NCBI GenBank assembly: GCA_014218235.1
Contig: CM024755.1
Location: 41,436,109 to 41,500,108 of the forward strand
Length of the DNA: 64,000 bases
From: Colocasia esculenta
Taxonomy: Eukaryota; Streptophyta; Magnoliopsida; Alismatales; Araceae
Direction: 5' to 3'
Of the stretch, positions 32,300-42,285 are shown piece by piece (within the stretch, counting starts at the first letter, position 1; every line of letters begins with the position of its first letter). A program made the position numbers and the translations under genes. Under the pieces are notes generated by a model. It ran no database searches. It was not told the DNA's origin and saw nothing but the letters and a program-made list of their open reading frames with translations.

Positions 32300-33389
32300 G
32301 ATCTTGCTGAGGTGCCTGTCACCTGAAGAGGCCGGGAAGGTCATGAGAGGTACACGCCGGAACCGCTGGTGCCCATCAGGCCGGGCCAAAGATGAAAATA
32401 GAAATCAAAAAGCTCGGCTATTACTGGCCAACCATGTTTGAAGATTGTGGCAATTTTGCCAAAATGTGTCACAAATGTCAAGAGCATGCGGTCATCCCAG
32501 GAGGCCTCCCATACATCTGCATCCAACCATTCCAAGTTGGCCATTTGCACAATGGGGTACAGATGTTGTGGGCCCTCTGCCACCATCTTCATCAGGGTGT
32601 AAATACATCCTGGCTATCACCGACTACTTCTCAAGGTGGGCGAAGCCGTGGCGTTAAGAGAAGTAACAGGGGAGTTGGTGGCACGCTTCGTGCAACGAAA
32701 CATCATCTTCAGATTCGGCAGTCCGGACCGAATCATATCAGACAATGGAACACACTTCAAGAATCATAAGGTGTTCAAAATGGCCGCAAAATACAGAATA
32801 GATTGGAGGACTTCCACTCCCTACAATCCGCAAGCCAACGGCCTGGCGGAAGCTTTTAACAAGACGTTGTGCACGCTACTGGCCAAGACAGTCAGCGCCA
32901 ACAAAAGAGATTGGGAGGACCAGATGTATGAAGCCTTATGGGCCTACCGAACATCTATAAGACACTAACAGGCTGCTCACCTTTCTCCTGGTGTACGGTT
33001 CAGAAGCCGTAGTTCCGGTAGAATTGGAAGTGCCATCTCTCAGGGTGGCCATTCAGCATGGGCTGGCTCCTGAGAATCAGACCAATATTGAAAGAAGGCT
33101 CGAGGAACTTTCTGATTTGGAAGGGGAAAGATTGCGAGCTCAACAGAACATCCAAGTAACAGGCCCGCATAGCACGCGCCTTCGACAAGCTTGTCAAGGG
33201 GGTGAATTCAAGAAAGGGGACCTGGTAATGGTCAAGAAGAGGGAAGTCATGGCTGGCAACCCAAAGGGGAAGCTGAACGTGAATTGGACTGGGCCGTACG
33301 TAGTGCAAAGAGTCTATGAAGGCGGCACCTACGTCCTGGTCAACATCGGGGTGAAATACAATTCTCACCCCTCAACGGAAGGCACCTAA
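32300..33389 (+). pseudogene. Giant element integrase
   Basis: The zinc domain ends with 'LGYYWPTMFEDCGNFAKMCH' and CHKCQEHA (about 32407-32490). The core holds D in 'WGTDVVGPLPP' (about 32558), D in 'RIISDNGTHFKNHK' (about 32740) and E in 'TPYNPQANGLAEAFNK' (about 32850), so D,D,E is complete. The C-terminal part is 'YGSEAVVPVELEVPSLRV' through 'NVNWTGPYVVQRVYEGGTYV', followed by an AT-rich 3' region. Frame changes occur near 32340, 32500, 32640 and 32970. Confidence 0.9.
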
Positions 33390-34270
33390 AGCTGTATCAT
33401 GCATGTCATCCGGACTTCAATGGCCGACACCATGGGCAGCAAGAGGTTGAACAAGAGATAGACGTGATCAACTTGTTCGATGAATGAAGAGCTCGATGGT
33501 TACAAAAGAACTGTTGCATTTGCAACAGCATGGAGCTTCTACCCTCAACTCTCCCATCAAAAAAAAAAAAAAAAAACAACAACAACACAAAACAAAACAA
33601 GAACAATCAAAAAATGACAAAACACTAAACCTTAAACCCTCGGGACATAGTTGCCGATGACGAAGAGCCAAAGAGAAATGCAAAAAAATGGCATGCATTG
33701 CATGGCAAAAATAGAGAAGAGGCAGCCATGCCGCTAGCCGGACCATGGCTCTGAGGCGACGAATGTCCCAACCAATTTATGACACTTTTGTGATTTCCGC
33801 TGATTTCCGACGGGGAGGACAATGAAAGGAGTCTTATGTTTCAATTAGCATATCGAGTATCCATGAGCTGTGTGGAGGATGTTCGAGTTTTTCTGTATTT
33901 CTCCTCGCATGAAAAAAGATCTCTTAAAAAAAAAAGGAGAAATAAGAAATTGTGTTCTTAAAAACACAATAAGCAAAAATAAATGAATAAAATCAAAAGA
34001 CTTAAATGAGAATTATATGCTTCAGCATGCATGAATAGTCGTCGTTTAATTAACCTGACTCGTACCATCTTTCATGGGCAGGGATTCTGAAGCTGATGAC
34101 AGCTACAAGTTAAGAGATCGACGTCATTCAAACAATGAAGTCCCACCGGCGTTGCGCCAATGCAACACGAGGCCGCATCGGCAATGGGTTGCGAAATGGG
34201 AAAGCGTCAACAAGCTCGAGCGGTCGACGTTGGTCAGGACGTTGGCAAATTATGCTAATATCCTCATACC
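33390..34270 (+). other. 3' noncoding region after integrase
   Basis: It contains an A run at 33560-33576 with CAA repeats and an A-rich stretch at 33920-33990. No open frame with protein character is seen. It is the beginning of the long 3' region of the Tat element. Confidence 0.6.
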
Positions 34271-34282
34271 CTTTAAAAAAAA

Positions 34283-34540
34283 AAGAGAAAAGAGAAGGAG
34301 GCTAAAAATAGAGATGCCTCGTCAGACTTGTCCACTGGGCAAGGGGCAAAAAGACCAAAACCCGGCTATGGTGAAAACCCGCAAAGGGCGCCATGGACAA
34401 AATCGGTACCCCGCTACGTGAAACCCGAAAGGGCGCGTAGGCAAGAGCAAGGGGGATCGAATTGGGAGAAACCCGAAAGGGCGCCCAATCCGATAATGAG
34501 AAATCCAAAGAAAAGCAAAGCAAGGAATGAATGAAGACAA
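34283..34540 (+). repeat. Direct repeat A flanking the minisatellite
   Basis: This ~255-bp block starts A-rich then 'GGCTAAAAATAGAGATGCCT' and contains 'GGTGAAAACCCGCAAAGGGC' and 'GTACCCCGCTAC'. The same order recurs at 35126-35395 with about 80 percent similarity by eye. The blocks bracket the hairpin minisatellite. Confidence 0.75.
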
Positions 34541-34566
34541 GTGTCGAATTCTAATAGACACGAAAG

Positions 34567-34925
34567 TCAGAGAATAGAAGGCCGTCACCCTGACGGTAGA
34601 ATAGAAGGCCGTCTCCCTGACGGTGGAATAGAAGGCCGTCGCCCTGACGGTAGAATAGAAGGTCGTCGCCCTGACGATGGAATAGAAGGCCGTCGCCCTG
34701 ACGGTTAAATAGAAGGTCGTCGCCCTGACGGTAGAATAGAAGGCCGTCGCCCTGACGGTAGAATAGAAGGTCGTCACCCTGACGGTAGAATAGAAAGGCC
34801 GTCACCCTGACGGTAGAATAGAAAGCCGTCACCTTGACGGTAGAATAGAAGGCCGTCATCTGACGGTAGATAGAATAGAAGGCCGTCATCTTGACGGTAA
34901 AACAGAAGGCCGTTGCCTTGACAGC
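34567..34925 (+). repeat. Minisatellite of ~27-bp hairpin units (CCGTCnCCCTGACGG)
   Basis: About 13 tandem units of 'AGAATAGAAGGCCGTCGCCC' followed by TGACGGT. Each unit contains the inverted repeat CCGTC-n5-GACGG, able to fold as a 5-bp stem with a 5-nt loop. Two further degraded repeats follow at 34965-35090 (CCGTCAT and 'GGTTACCAGGCGGCAAAGG' twice). Confidence 0.85.
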
Positions 34926-35125
34926 AAAAGTTCCCGTCATATCAATGGTGAATAGTCAATAGAAGGCCGTCATCTTGGCGGTAAATAGAAGGCCGTTAGC
35001 TTGATAGCAAAAGTCCATATCATATAATGGTTACCAGGCGGCAAAGGATCCCGTCATCGGATGGTTACCAGGCGGCAAAGGTCCCGTCGTGCAGCCAACC
35101 AACAGATAACCTATGGTACTAAAAA

Positions 35126-35395
35126 AAAAAAAAACAGATAAAAAGGAGGCTAAAAATAGAGATGCCTCGTCGGACTCACTTGGGCTACTCTTCTAAGTGA
35201 GGGTAAAAAGGACTAAAACCGGTCATGGTGAAAACCCGCAAAGGGCGCCATGGGCAAAATTGGGTACCCCGCTACACGAAAATCCGAAGGGGTGTAGGCA
35301 AAAGCAAGAGGGGTCGGGTGGGGCGAAAACCTGAAAGGGCGCTCGATTCAATAATGAAAAAATGAATGACGGAAAGAAATAACGAATGAAAATTG
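35126..35395 (+). repeat. Direct repeat B flanking the minisatellite
   Basis: Second copy of the block at 34283-34540, sharing 'GGCTAAAAATAGAGATGCCT', 'GGTGAAAACCCGCAAAGGGC' and the closing 'GAAAGGGCGC' part. Confidence 0.75.
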
Positions 35396-37015
35396 TGCAC
35401 ACGACAATAAAGCACTCAGAAAGAGCATTGGTATCCAAAATGAAACATTTCCCATTGATAGCAAAATGGAGCTACAAAGTCATCGAGGCAATGCCCCGGA
35501 GATAACAAATAGCAGCAAAAGTAAATGGAGTACAAAGTGCCTCAGGGCAGATCTTGGAACAGTTCCTCAACGACAAGCTGCCCACGTAAGGGGAGGACAT
35601 TCTCTCCCTCAGATTCTCTTTCTGAGCTCGAACCTCCAATAGTGTCTTTTCAGCCAAAGAAGCCCTGCCATTGTTAATGGAAATGGCTTGTTCTTGCTCT
35701 GCCGAGAATCGGCAAGGGCGTTCCGTTCGGCTCTTGCGGCAGCCAGCTCAGCTTCCAAGTCGATTTTCCTGGAATCCAGGATCGCCAATTCTTCATCATA
35801 TCCCGACAAGAGACCGACGATGTTCTCGATCGTCATGCAGGGGTTTCAATACCGCTTCGCAGTCGGCCTGTTGCACTTCCAGGGCCGCAAACCTACCAGG
35901 CAATTCATTCTGAAGATAAGTACGACGCTTCAAGAGCTTGAGTAGCATAGTGACTCTGCTATCCCAAATGGTCAGTGGGCACCCCATGAGGACCAGAATC
36001 CCTGTCATTCGGTCCGCAACAAACTTTACAGTTTCGTAAGGTACGTTCGGGTTCTCCTGTACCATCGAACGTAGTCCAGATAACTGTTGCCGGACCATGG
36101 CATCGGACTGGAAAAGGCCCCCACAAGGCGCAACAGCTGGCACTTGGAATTCCACCTGGGGCATCCACGTCCGCCCACAATCTTGTGTCCACCTCGTTGG
36201 AGCAAGATGGCAGTTCGGCCGAAAGAACAACGGTGGTCAAAGAGAGGTCACGTGTGTCGCCCACTGCGGCTGGTGAAGTGTGGCGGTCCCAGCAATAGCC
36301 ATCCCTCCATCGGGAGAGGTGGGCACAACTAAAGTAGCCGGCACCTGAGGAGGGGATCCAGGAGATCACCAGAAGAGACCTGGGGGAATTCACCTCTTCC
36401 ACGGGCGCAGACTCCTCAACCGTACTGGCACATCAGGGATCAATAGAAAATCTGAGTCTGTTTCTCGGTATCTATGAGATCAACGCCAACTGTCGGCGAG
36501 GACTCGGGTGCGTGGGCATGTAGATCATGCTCGGATTCCTGCACGAAATGAGGGGGACTTTGTGAGTCACTCGCATGCACAAAAGGCCTACACCGCAAAA
36601 GCAAAAAGACTGGTGCTCACAAGGGTAAGCATGAGAAGCAGCAACATCTGAGTCAGCACTATCGGCGGAGGACTGCTCCACGCTGCTAGTGGAATCTTCC
36701 CTATGTCATCAAGCGCAGATATCCTTTCCTTCCTCAACCCTTTCAATGGGCTCCGTTCAAGTGAAAGGCTGGTGCTCGAAGAAGAGGAAGCGCAAATATC
36801 GTCCTCGTTCAAGGAACTATCTGAAGAAATAGTAACCGGGCTCCGCGACTCCCCCGGTGAAATAGCGCGGCTGCCTTGGCGAATTTTTATAAGGGCCAGT
36901 CTACCAGCAGCACGGCCGTTTACTCAAAAGGGAGCGGAGGGTTTCTTAGCCCTCCGAGCTAAGGCCTTCGTGGCTGAACGCTTGCCCATGGCTTTGGCTT
37001 GAGGGGAGGTGGCAG

Positions 37016-37112
37016 CTACAAATGACAGAGAAAAAAGACAAGTCAGCAGCAAGAGAAGATAAAAGATAGCCCCGTAAGCGTCTTAGGACCGAAGTTCTGT
37101 CGTAACCCTAAC
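37016..37112 (-). other. Predicted intron of the antisense gene (97 nt)
   Basis: Donor GGCGGCAG/GTTAGGGTT, T-rich body, and acceptor CTCTGTCATTTGTAG/CTGCC. It joins the Pro/Ser-rich segment to the basic MGKRSATKALARRAKK segment. Confidence 0.55.
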
Positions 37113-37208
37113 CTGCCGCCGGGATGGAAGGTATGCTAGGGGGTACAGTAGACGGCATCTGGCAGTCTTGCTCTTCAACTGAATGTTCATCTACCAGAGA
37201 GGCGTCAC

Positions 37209-37277
37209 CTAATGTCAACAGAAAGAATAGACAAAGTGAAAAGGCAATACCAAGGGAACAAGATAAGTCAAAGGTAC
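37209..37277 (-). other. Predicted intron of the antisense gene (69 nt)
   Basis: The minus strand reads CCCTCAG/GTACCTTTG at the donor and TTGACATTAG/GTGACGCC at the acceptor, with a T-rich body. Coding character is good on both sides (AVPSG before; DASLVDEHSVEEQDCQMP after). Its consensus and length are typical of plant introns. Confidence 0.6.
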
Positions 37278-40200
37278 CTGAGGGAACAGCATGTTCTCGC
37301 TGCAGCGAGAATTCCTCAAACGAGGGTATTGGCGGACCCTCTATGGAGCTAGGCTCTGGGGGACATTCTGCCTTCCTCTTCTTTGAAGCCCACTTAGCCT
37401 TAGCAATGCTGGTCGCCATACGGACCCCGCTTTGGTGGCTTCTCCACGAGAGGATGGAAGAGAATCTTTTCATCGAAAAATAGTCCGGCTTCTTAACCTT
37501 CATTATCAGCTCATGGTATTTCCGCCGTCGGTCACGGGCTGAGGGATCTAAAGGAAAAGAGAAAGGGTAAAAGACCGAAGAGGCATGATAAGAAATCAAG
37601 GGACAACAAACCTCGTAGGAAAGAGGAATACCTGCTATGCCTCTGTAAAAGCGACTCAGAGGCCAATATGTGTGTATGTTCTGTTGCGCCTGGGAAGCTG
37701 CCTCCCGAATCAGCCAGCATACGTCATTGATTCTGCAGCAATCTTCGGCAAAAATGGCCAATTCGCTTTGGCCAATAGAAGATAGAAAATAATGAAGGCT
37801 GAGGGAGTCCATGCCCCAACCATCTGCATAATGGAAAGCTATGTGCAGCTCTTGCTCCAGAATCATTTCATGATCTGCTTCAACTGTCAGGCTGTGAGAG
37901 TGGAGCAGTACAAAGAGCCAAGAAGTGTGCTCATAGCGAGTGTGGTCAAGATCAGACTTCGTTCATAATGCTTAAGGGAAAGTGGCATCAACTTCCCCAC
38001 TCTGAGACACCACGATGGGCGGGACCTCCTCAATAGGCCACGGCTGCGCCACGGCCAACCGTGCCGAACTGACACTGCAAAGACGACACAGAGTCGCTGA
38101 GAATTTATCATTTGCAACCTTCGGCAGAGTCAGTGAAGGAGGAGTATCCCCTTGCTTAGCTGAAAGCTTGGCTGTAAGTAGCGGTAACGGCCTTTGTGTC
38201 GTTGGATTTCAACCGCATCAAATGGTCCCTGTCTATGTCGATGACCGGTTCAGCCTGCAGCCTCAGGATCTGGCGCTCTGCCATGTCCCAACATTCAGTT
38301 TTGCAAGCTCTGTAAAATCGGTACGGCATTCCACCATTTCACGTACTCGGAAGTAACGCGGGGCGTGCGACCCGGCATGGGTACCCGGAGGTGGACGGGT
38401 CAAAGCGATGAAAGAAGTCCCACCACTGCAAGCTTGATCAACAATCTAGGCTCCTGCCACCGCCCGAGCCGGCACATCAAACTTGGCCGATGAGGAGGAG
38501 GGAATGTGCTGATCATATCCAAAATTTCGGCTAAACCGAAATGGATAATAGGGCTCTAAATAGACAATGCTCCCCCGATGGAATGTCAATACGCTGGGCC
38601 GGATAGACATGGCCCAATCTCTAAGCGGCTCCAATAGTGATCTGGTCAACCTCTGGCCACTGGACGGATGCACATAGCTCTCAACCACGCTGTCAGTACA
38701 CTCTCGATAGCGGTTGGCCAACGGACTAGTATGACCAGCTAAATGCCAAAAATGGATTGTTCGGGGGAATCAGTTGGGATGCTTGTCAACTTCCCCCGAA
38801 TTTCAAAAAGCTGAGCAGTGGTGACTGAGGCTCCGCGCTGGCAAACTCTAACATCCTCGGGAACAACCGAGGAGATTGAAGGGATCTCGGAGCAAACTCC
38901 AGAAAGAGGCTGCATGCCCATGCACTGATAAAGTGCCAAGGGCCAATCACGTGGTGATGCCGCAGAAAGAATGGCGATGCAATTCGCCAAGGCTCGGTAC
39001 ACCAGACATAGGGCAGCTAGGCACAAAGACAATTTCACACCCCAAGCCATCTGGCAGGCAGGGGTATATGACTTCTGGGCGGAGAATGTTTCGTCTCCCA
39101 CCGGCAGAGCGAAAGAACAGATCCAGTACGTCAAATAGGCCGCACAGTGGGTGTGCGGATCAGCATTTGTCGGATTTGGCCCCTCAAGCCGATTTTAAGA
39201 ATTGATTCTGGAAGGGTCACCTTCTGACGGCTGGATTTCTCTTGGCAACGGCCACGCCAGCACAGGCGAAATCTTCGTACCGCTGCTTAGTTGAAAAGAA
39301 GTAGGTCAACCATACATGCAGGCTGATCTTCCTCCGCTCGCCTTTCTTCTTTGCCCGCCGGCACTGCAAGTAAGACTAAGGTGGCGATATGCCTTCATCA
39401 GATATCTATATGAGTAGCCCAAAGAGTACTGACCCTGGCCGTCAGTCCTGTCCTTCAAAAGATCTGAGAGGCACACCTCCTCGTAGGGTCCCATTGATGG
39501 GCAGGCCAGTCAACTGATGCAAACTCCATAGATCTAATGAGGTCTCCCTTCAGCCGTGTAAAAGGTGTTGAACTCTGGGACCAAAACCTCTGCTAGTCCA
39601 CAACAAAGGCCCTTGGACAAAGGATACCGGTAACGGGCTGCAAATATACTGTGGTAGACACTCGCAATCATCAGGACGGTGCATATGCTGAAGCACGAAC
39701 TCAGTAGCTTCCACAACAAAAGAACGAAAGTGATGGGCATCTGCTGCTCGCAGGTCTCCAAACCATCCAGCCGCCAGTTGATTTGAAGCGGATGGCCAGG
39801 CAATCCAGTAAATAGGGCTCATCTCTGTAGCCCCATTTCAACGGACACAGAAACAGCCCAAAAGACGGCCGCTCTCGGTTCACGCGGCCCGCCGAATTGT
39901 CCCACCGTGCTGGGGTAAAAGTAGGGGCACGGGTAAGCCTGTTGTCGGCAGGGTTCAGGTCCCCCAGCCCTAGAATAGCAGCCCGCTGTCGAGGTTTGCC
40001 TATCTGATAAATGGGTTCGGAGCGGGGAACACAGTTTGCCAAACTGTCTCGCCCCTCCAAAATAGCCACCTCCACATCTCGAGCCATGAAAGTGTCTCTT
40101 CTACCGCTCGGGGCGTAAGAGTGAAAGAATAGCAGCAGATGCTTGTCCTTTGGATGGTCGATTCTATAATCTTCACCTCGAATAAAAGAGATTGGCATCG

Positions 40201-40369
40201 AGCTGGCATCAAGTCTTGACTCATCCATGGTATCTGCTTCATCATCAGAAGAGTCGGCTATCATAGCGATTCTATCATGGCCTTGACTTAGCCTGGGAGA
40301 GTCCTCCCACGACACCAGTGGAGCACCTTCCAAACGGCCTGCACCGCCAGCACGGGGTTGAGCAGCCAT

Positions 40370-40573
40370 GATGTCTGCAACAGAAAAGGGAAGCCATGTT
40401 AATAGATTGATCAAAGAAAATTTCAGCAGCACCTCCCCTTGTCAAGCGTACAAGAGGGGGGGGTTCAGTGGGTACTCATCCACGCACTAGGGCTAGACGG
40501 CCCCAAAACAAGGACATGCTAGAATGTCAAATGGTTCTCCGGGAATCGCTGCCATCCCCAAAGGACCAGCCTA

Positions 40574-40607
<34 letters not shown>

Positions 40608-42271
40608 GCGACCCAGTGCCGGCTGCAGTCAAAAGACCCGCCATCTGAAGTGTCAACGTGGGAAGAGACCCGTACAAGTGGGAGCCCCGCTGATTCGAAT
40701 CGGGTCCCCACCAACAAAGAAAAAGACGACAGGCCTCGGACCTAGAGCGTCCTCCCCGGCCCCCTAGAGGCTCTGGGCCCCGCTAGAGCTACTCTAAAGC
40801 GTCAATGTCTCACAAGCTAAAAGCGACTCTGTTTAGGACCCGCCTACTCTAAATGGGCCCCTATTAATAGCTAAAATTCAGAAAAAACCCTTTTGGCGGT
40901 CCTACAAGGGCATTGGGCCCGCTCTACCGACCCAATAGAAAGAGACAAAATCGAAACAAAAAGAACCTCAGACTGGAGGGGTTTTCCTCACAGTCCCCTA
41001 GCGGCCCTGGGACCTACTGAGCCTCCCCTTCGGGTTGGGTCGGGGAAGACCATCGAAAAACACACACACACACACAGGCGTTCCCCTGTACAAGAGGCCC
41101 CCCCTGGCCTCAAGAACACCCAGTCACTGTTCCCCCCTTGGACCCTGTACACCCATGCAAAAGGGACAAATGGGGAAGGGGAGGGCATGCAAACCCTCTA
41201 ATCGCGCCCCTCTGCAAACCCCCTTTCCTGGCTCCCGGCCGAAGCAACACCCAGCACCGCCGAACCCACAGCCGGCTACAGAAGAAGACACAAAGGAGAC
41301 CCCCCCCCATAAATGCATCGGTGGCCATGCGGAGCCCTACCGTTGAGCGATCGCCGTCGCCCTCGCCTGACTGTCGTCGCGATCCTTCCTGGGTCGCCGC
41401 CGCAGTCGCGTCTGGCAGCCGAAAGCTCGAGCTCACAACAGTCGCACTCGCACGCAGTCGCCGCCGTGCTCCTCGACGTCGACACTCCTCCCAGTCACCG
41501 CGTAGGCGCAGCAGCACCTGCTCGAGGCCGGAGCAAACGTCGCCGCCCTCGCTCTCAACCGGCATCACAGTCGCTCGAACTGCCAAAGGGGCCCGCCGCT
41601 AGTGCGCTCGCTGCACGCCCTCGCCGATCGCCGTCCGCCGCACCGCCGTCGATCGCCGTGCTCGCCCCCGCCGTCGCCGTGCTCACACACCCTCCTCCGC
41701 TGAAGAAGACAGCAGCCAACAAACGGAGAAGAGAAGACCTACGCCCTAAGAAGCAGGGAGGGAGAAGAGAAGAGGAAGAGACGAAGAGGAAGAAGAAGGG
41801 GCGCGGTGCGCTTTTGAGGAAAAAGGGGGGGAAGAGACGGACGGGACCTCTGGTTCGCGTGGGCCCGCTCGGGCGCCTAAATCGCCGGCCCGCGGTCTGA
41901 GCCGGTTCATGGCCGCTCTCGGTTCGCTCAACCCCACTGAGCCGTGACCCCGCCGATTCGACGCAGGCGGCCGAATCAACATCCCCCATCCGGCCAGCAG
42001 GCCTTGCCGAATCGCGCAGGCCTCGCCGAATCGCCTTGGTCCCACACGAAAAGGAAAATGAAAAAAAGAAAAGGGCCCTCAATTGCCACTAAGAGCGACA
42101 CGTGTTCGCCATCCATGGGAACGTCATCAAATAGAAGCAAAAGACCGTGAATAGTCTATCAGACCACTGACATGGCAACAAGTCCAAAGACCTGCTTGTG
42201 TCAGTATAAATAGTCAAATGAACTACAGTGCACCCATGGATGTCGCTTCGTGTGTCCTCCCGCACCACCCA
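40370..42271 (-). promoter_or_regulatory. Presumed promoter and leader region of the antisense gene
   Basis: This 1.9-kb GC-rich stretch between the antisense start and the polypurine tract has no recognisable protein. On the minus strand 41900-41690 is CT-rich (CTTCTTCCTCTTCGTCTCTT), like plant 5' leaders, and is followed by CpG-dense sequence to 41300 and a (AC)n run near 41062. The long open frames here on both strands are Arg/Ser/Pro-rich artefacts of composition. Promoter function is inferred from position and from the splice acceptor at 40375. Confidence 0.4.
40574..40606 (+). repeat. Uninterrupted run of 33 G
   Basis: Poly-G of 33 nt on the plus strand (poly-C on the antisense-gene strand), about 200 bp upstream of the antisense start. 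It should form G-quadruplexes. The exact length in the assembly is unreliable. Confidence 0.9.
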
Positions 42272-42285
42272 CGGGGGGGGGCATT
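42272..42285 (+). other. Polypurine tract of the giant element
   Basis: A G-rich tract (CGGGGGGGGGCATT) lies directly before the 3' LTR start at 42286, the expected place for plus-strand priming. Confidence 0.75.

Larger units (their letters stand above)
35472..40369 (-). pseudogene. Antisense plant mobile domain (PMD) gene carried by the giant retrotransposon
   Basis: The gene reads opposite to gag-pol, starting at ATG 40369. That ATG lies five bases after a strong 3' splice site (TTTTCTGTTGCAG), implying a spliced leader. Exon 1 runs to about 39700 (MAAQPRAGGAGRLEGAPLVS, an acidic 'SSDDEAD' stretch, 'RPSFGLFLCPLKWGYRDEPY'). PMD signatures follow in order: 'LDLWSLHQLTGLPING' with 'YEEVCLSDLL' (about 39530-39460), 'AYLTYWICSFALPVGDETF' with 'LAALCLVYRAL' (about 39150-38980), and 'LEPYYPFRFSRNFGYDQHIP' (about 38570-38500). 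A 37866-37278 exon, two GT-AG introns, a basic nuclear-like segment (MGKRSATKALARRAKK) and a C-terminal coiled coil (about 35800-35700) complete it. PMD proteins such as MAIN/MAIL1 act in plant gene silencing. Frameshifts break this copy. The 3' end is approximate. Confidence 0.72.

Noticed and set aside
34567..34925. CRISPR-like array
   Set aside because: Units are contiguous without unique spacers and lie in a plant retrotransposon. It is a minisatellite.
41313..41900. Long open frame of 195 codons on the plus strand, and a 175-codon frame opposite
   Set aside because: Arg/Ser/Ala-rich, open on both strands and caused by GC-rich composition. No domain. Better read as leader or promoter DNA of the antisense gene.
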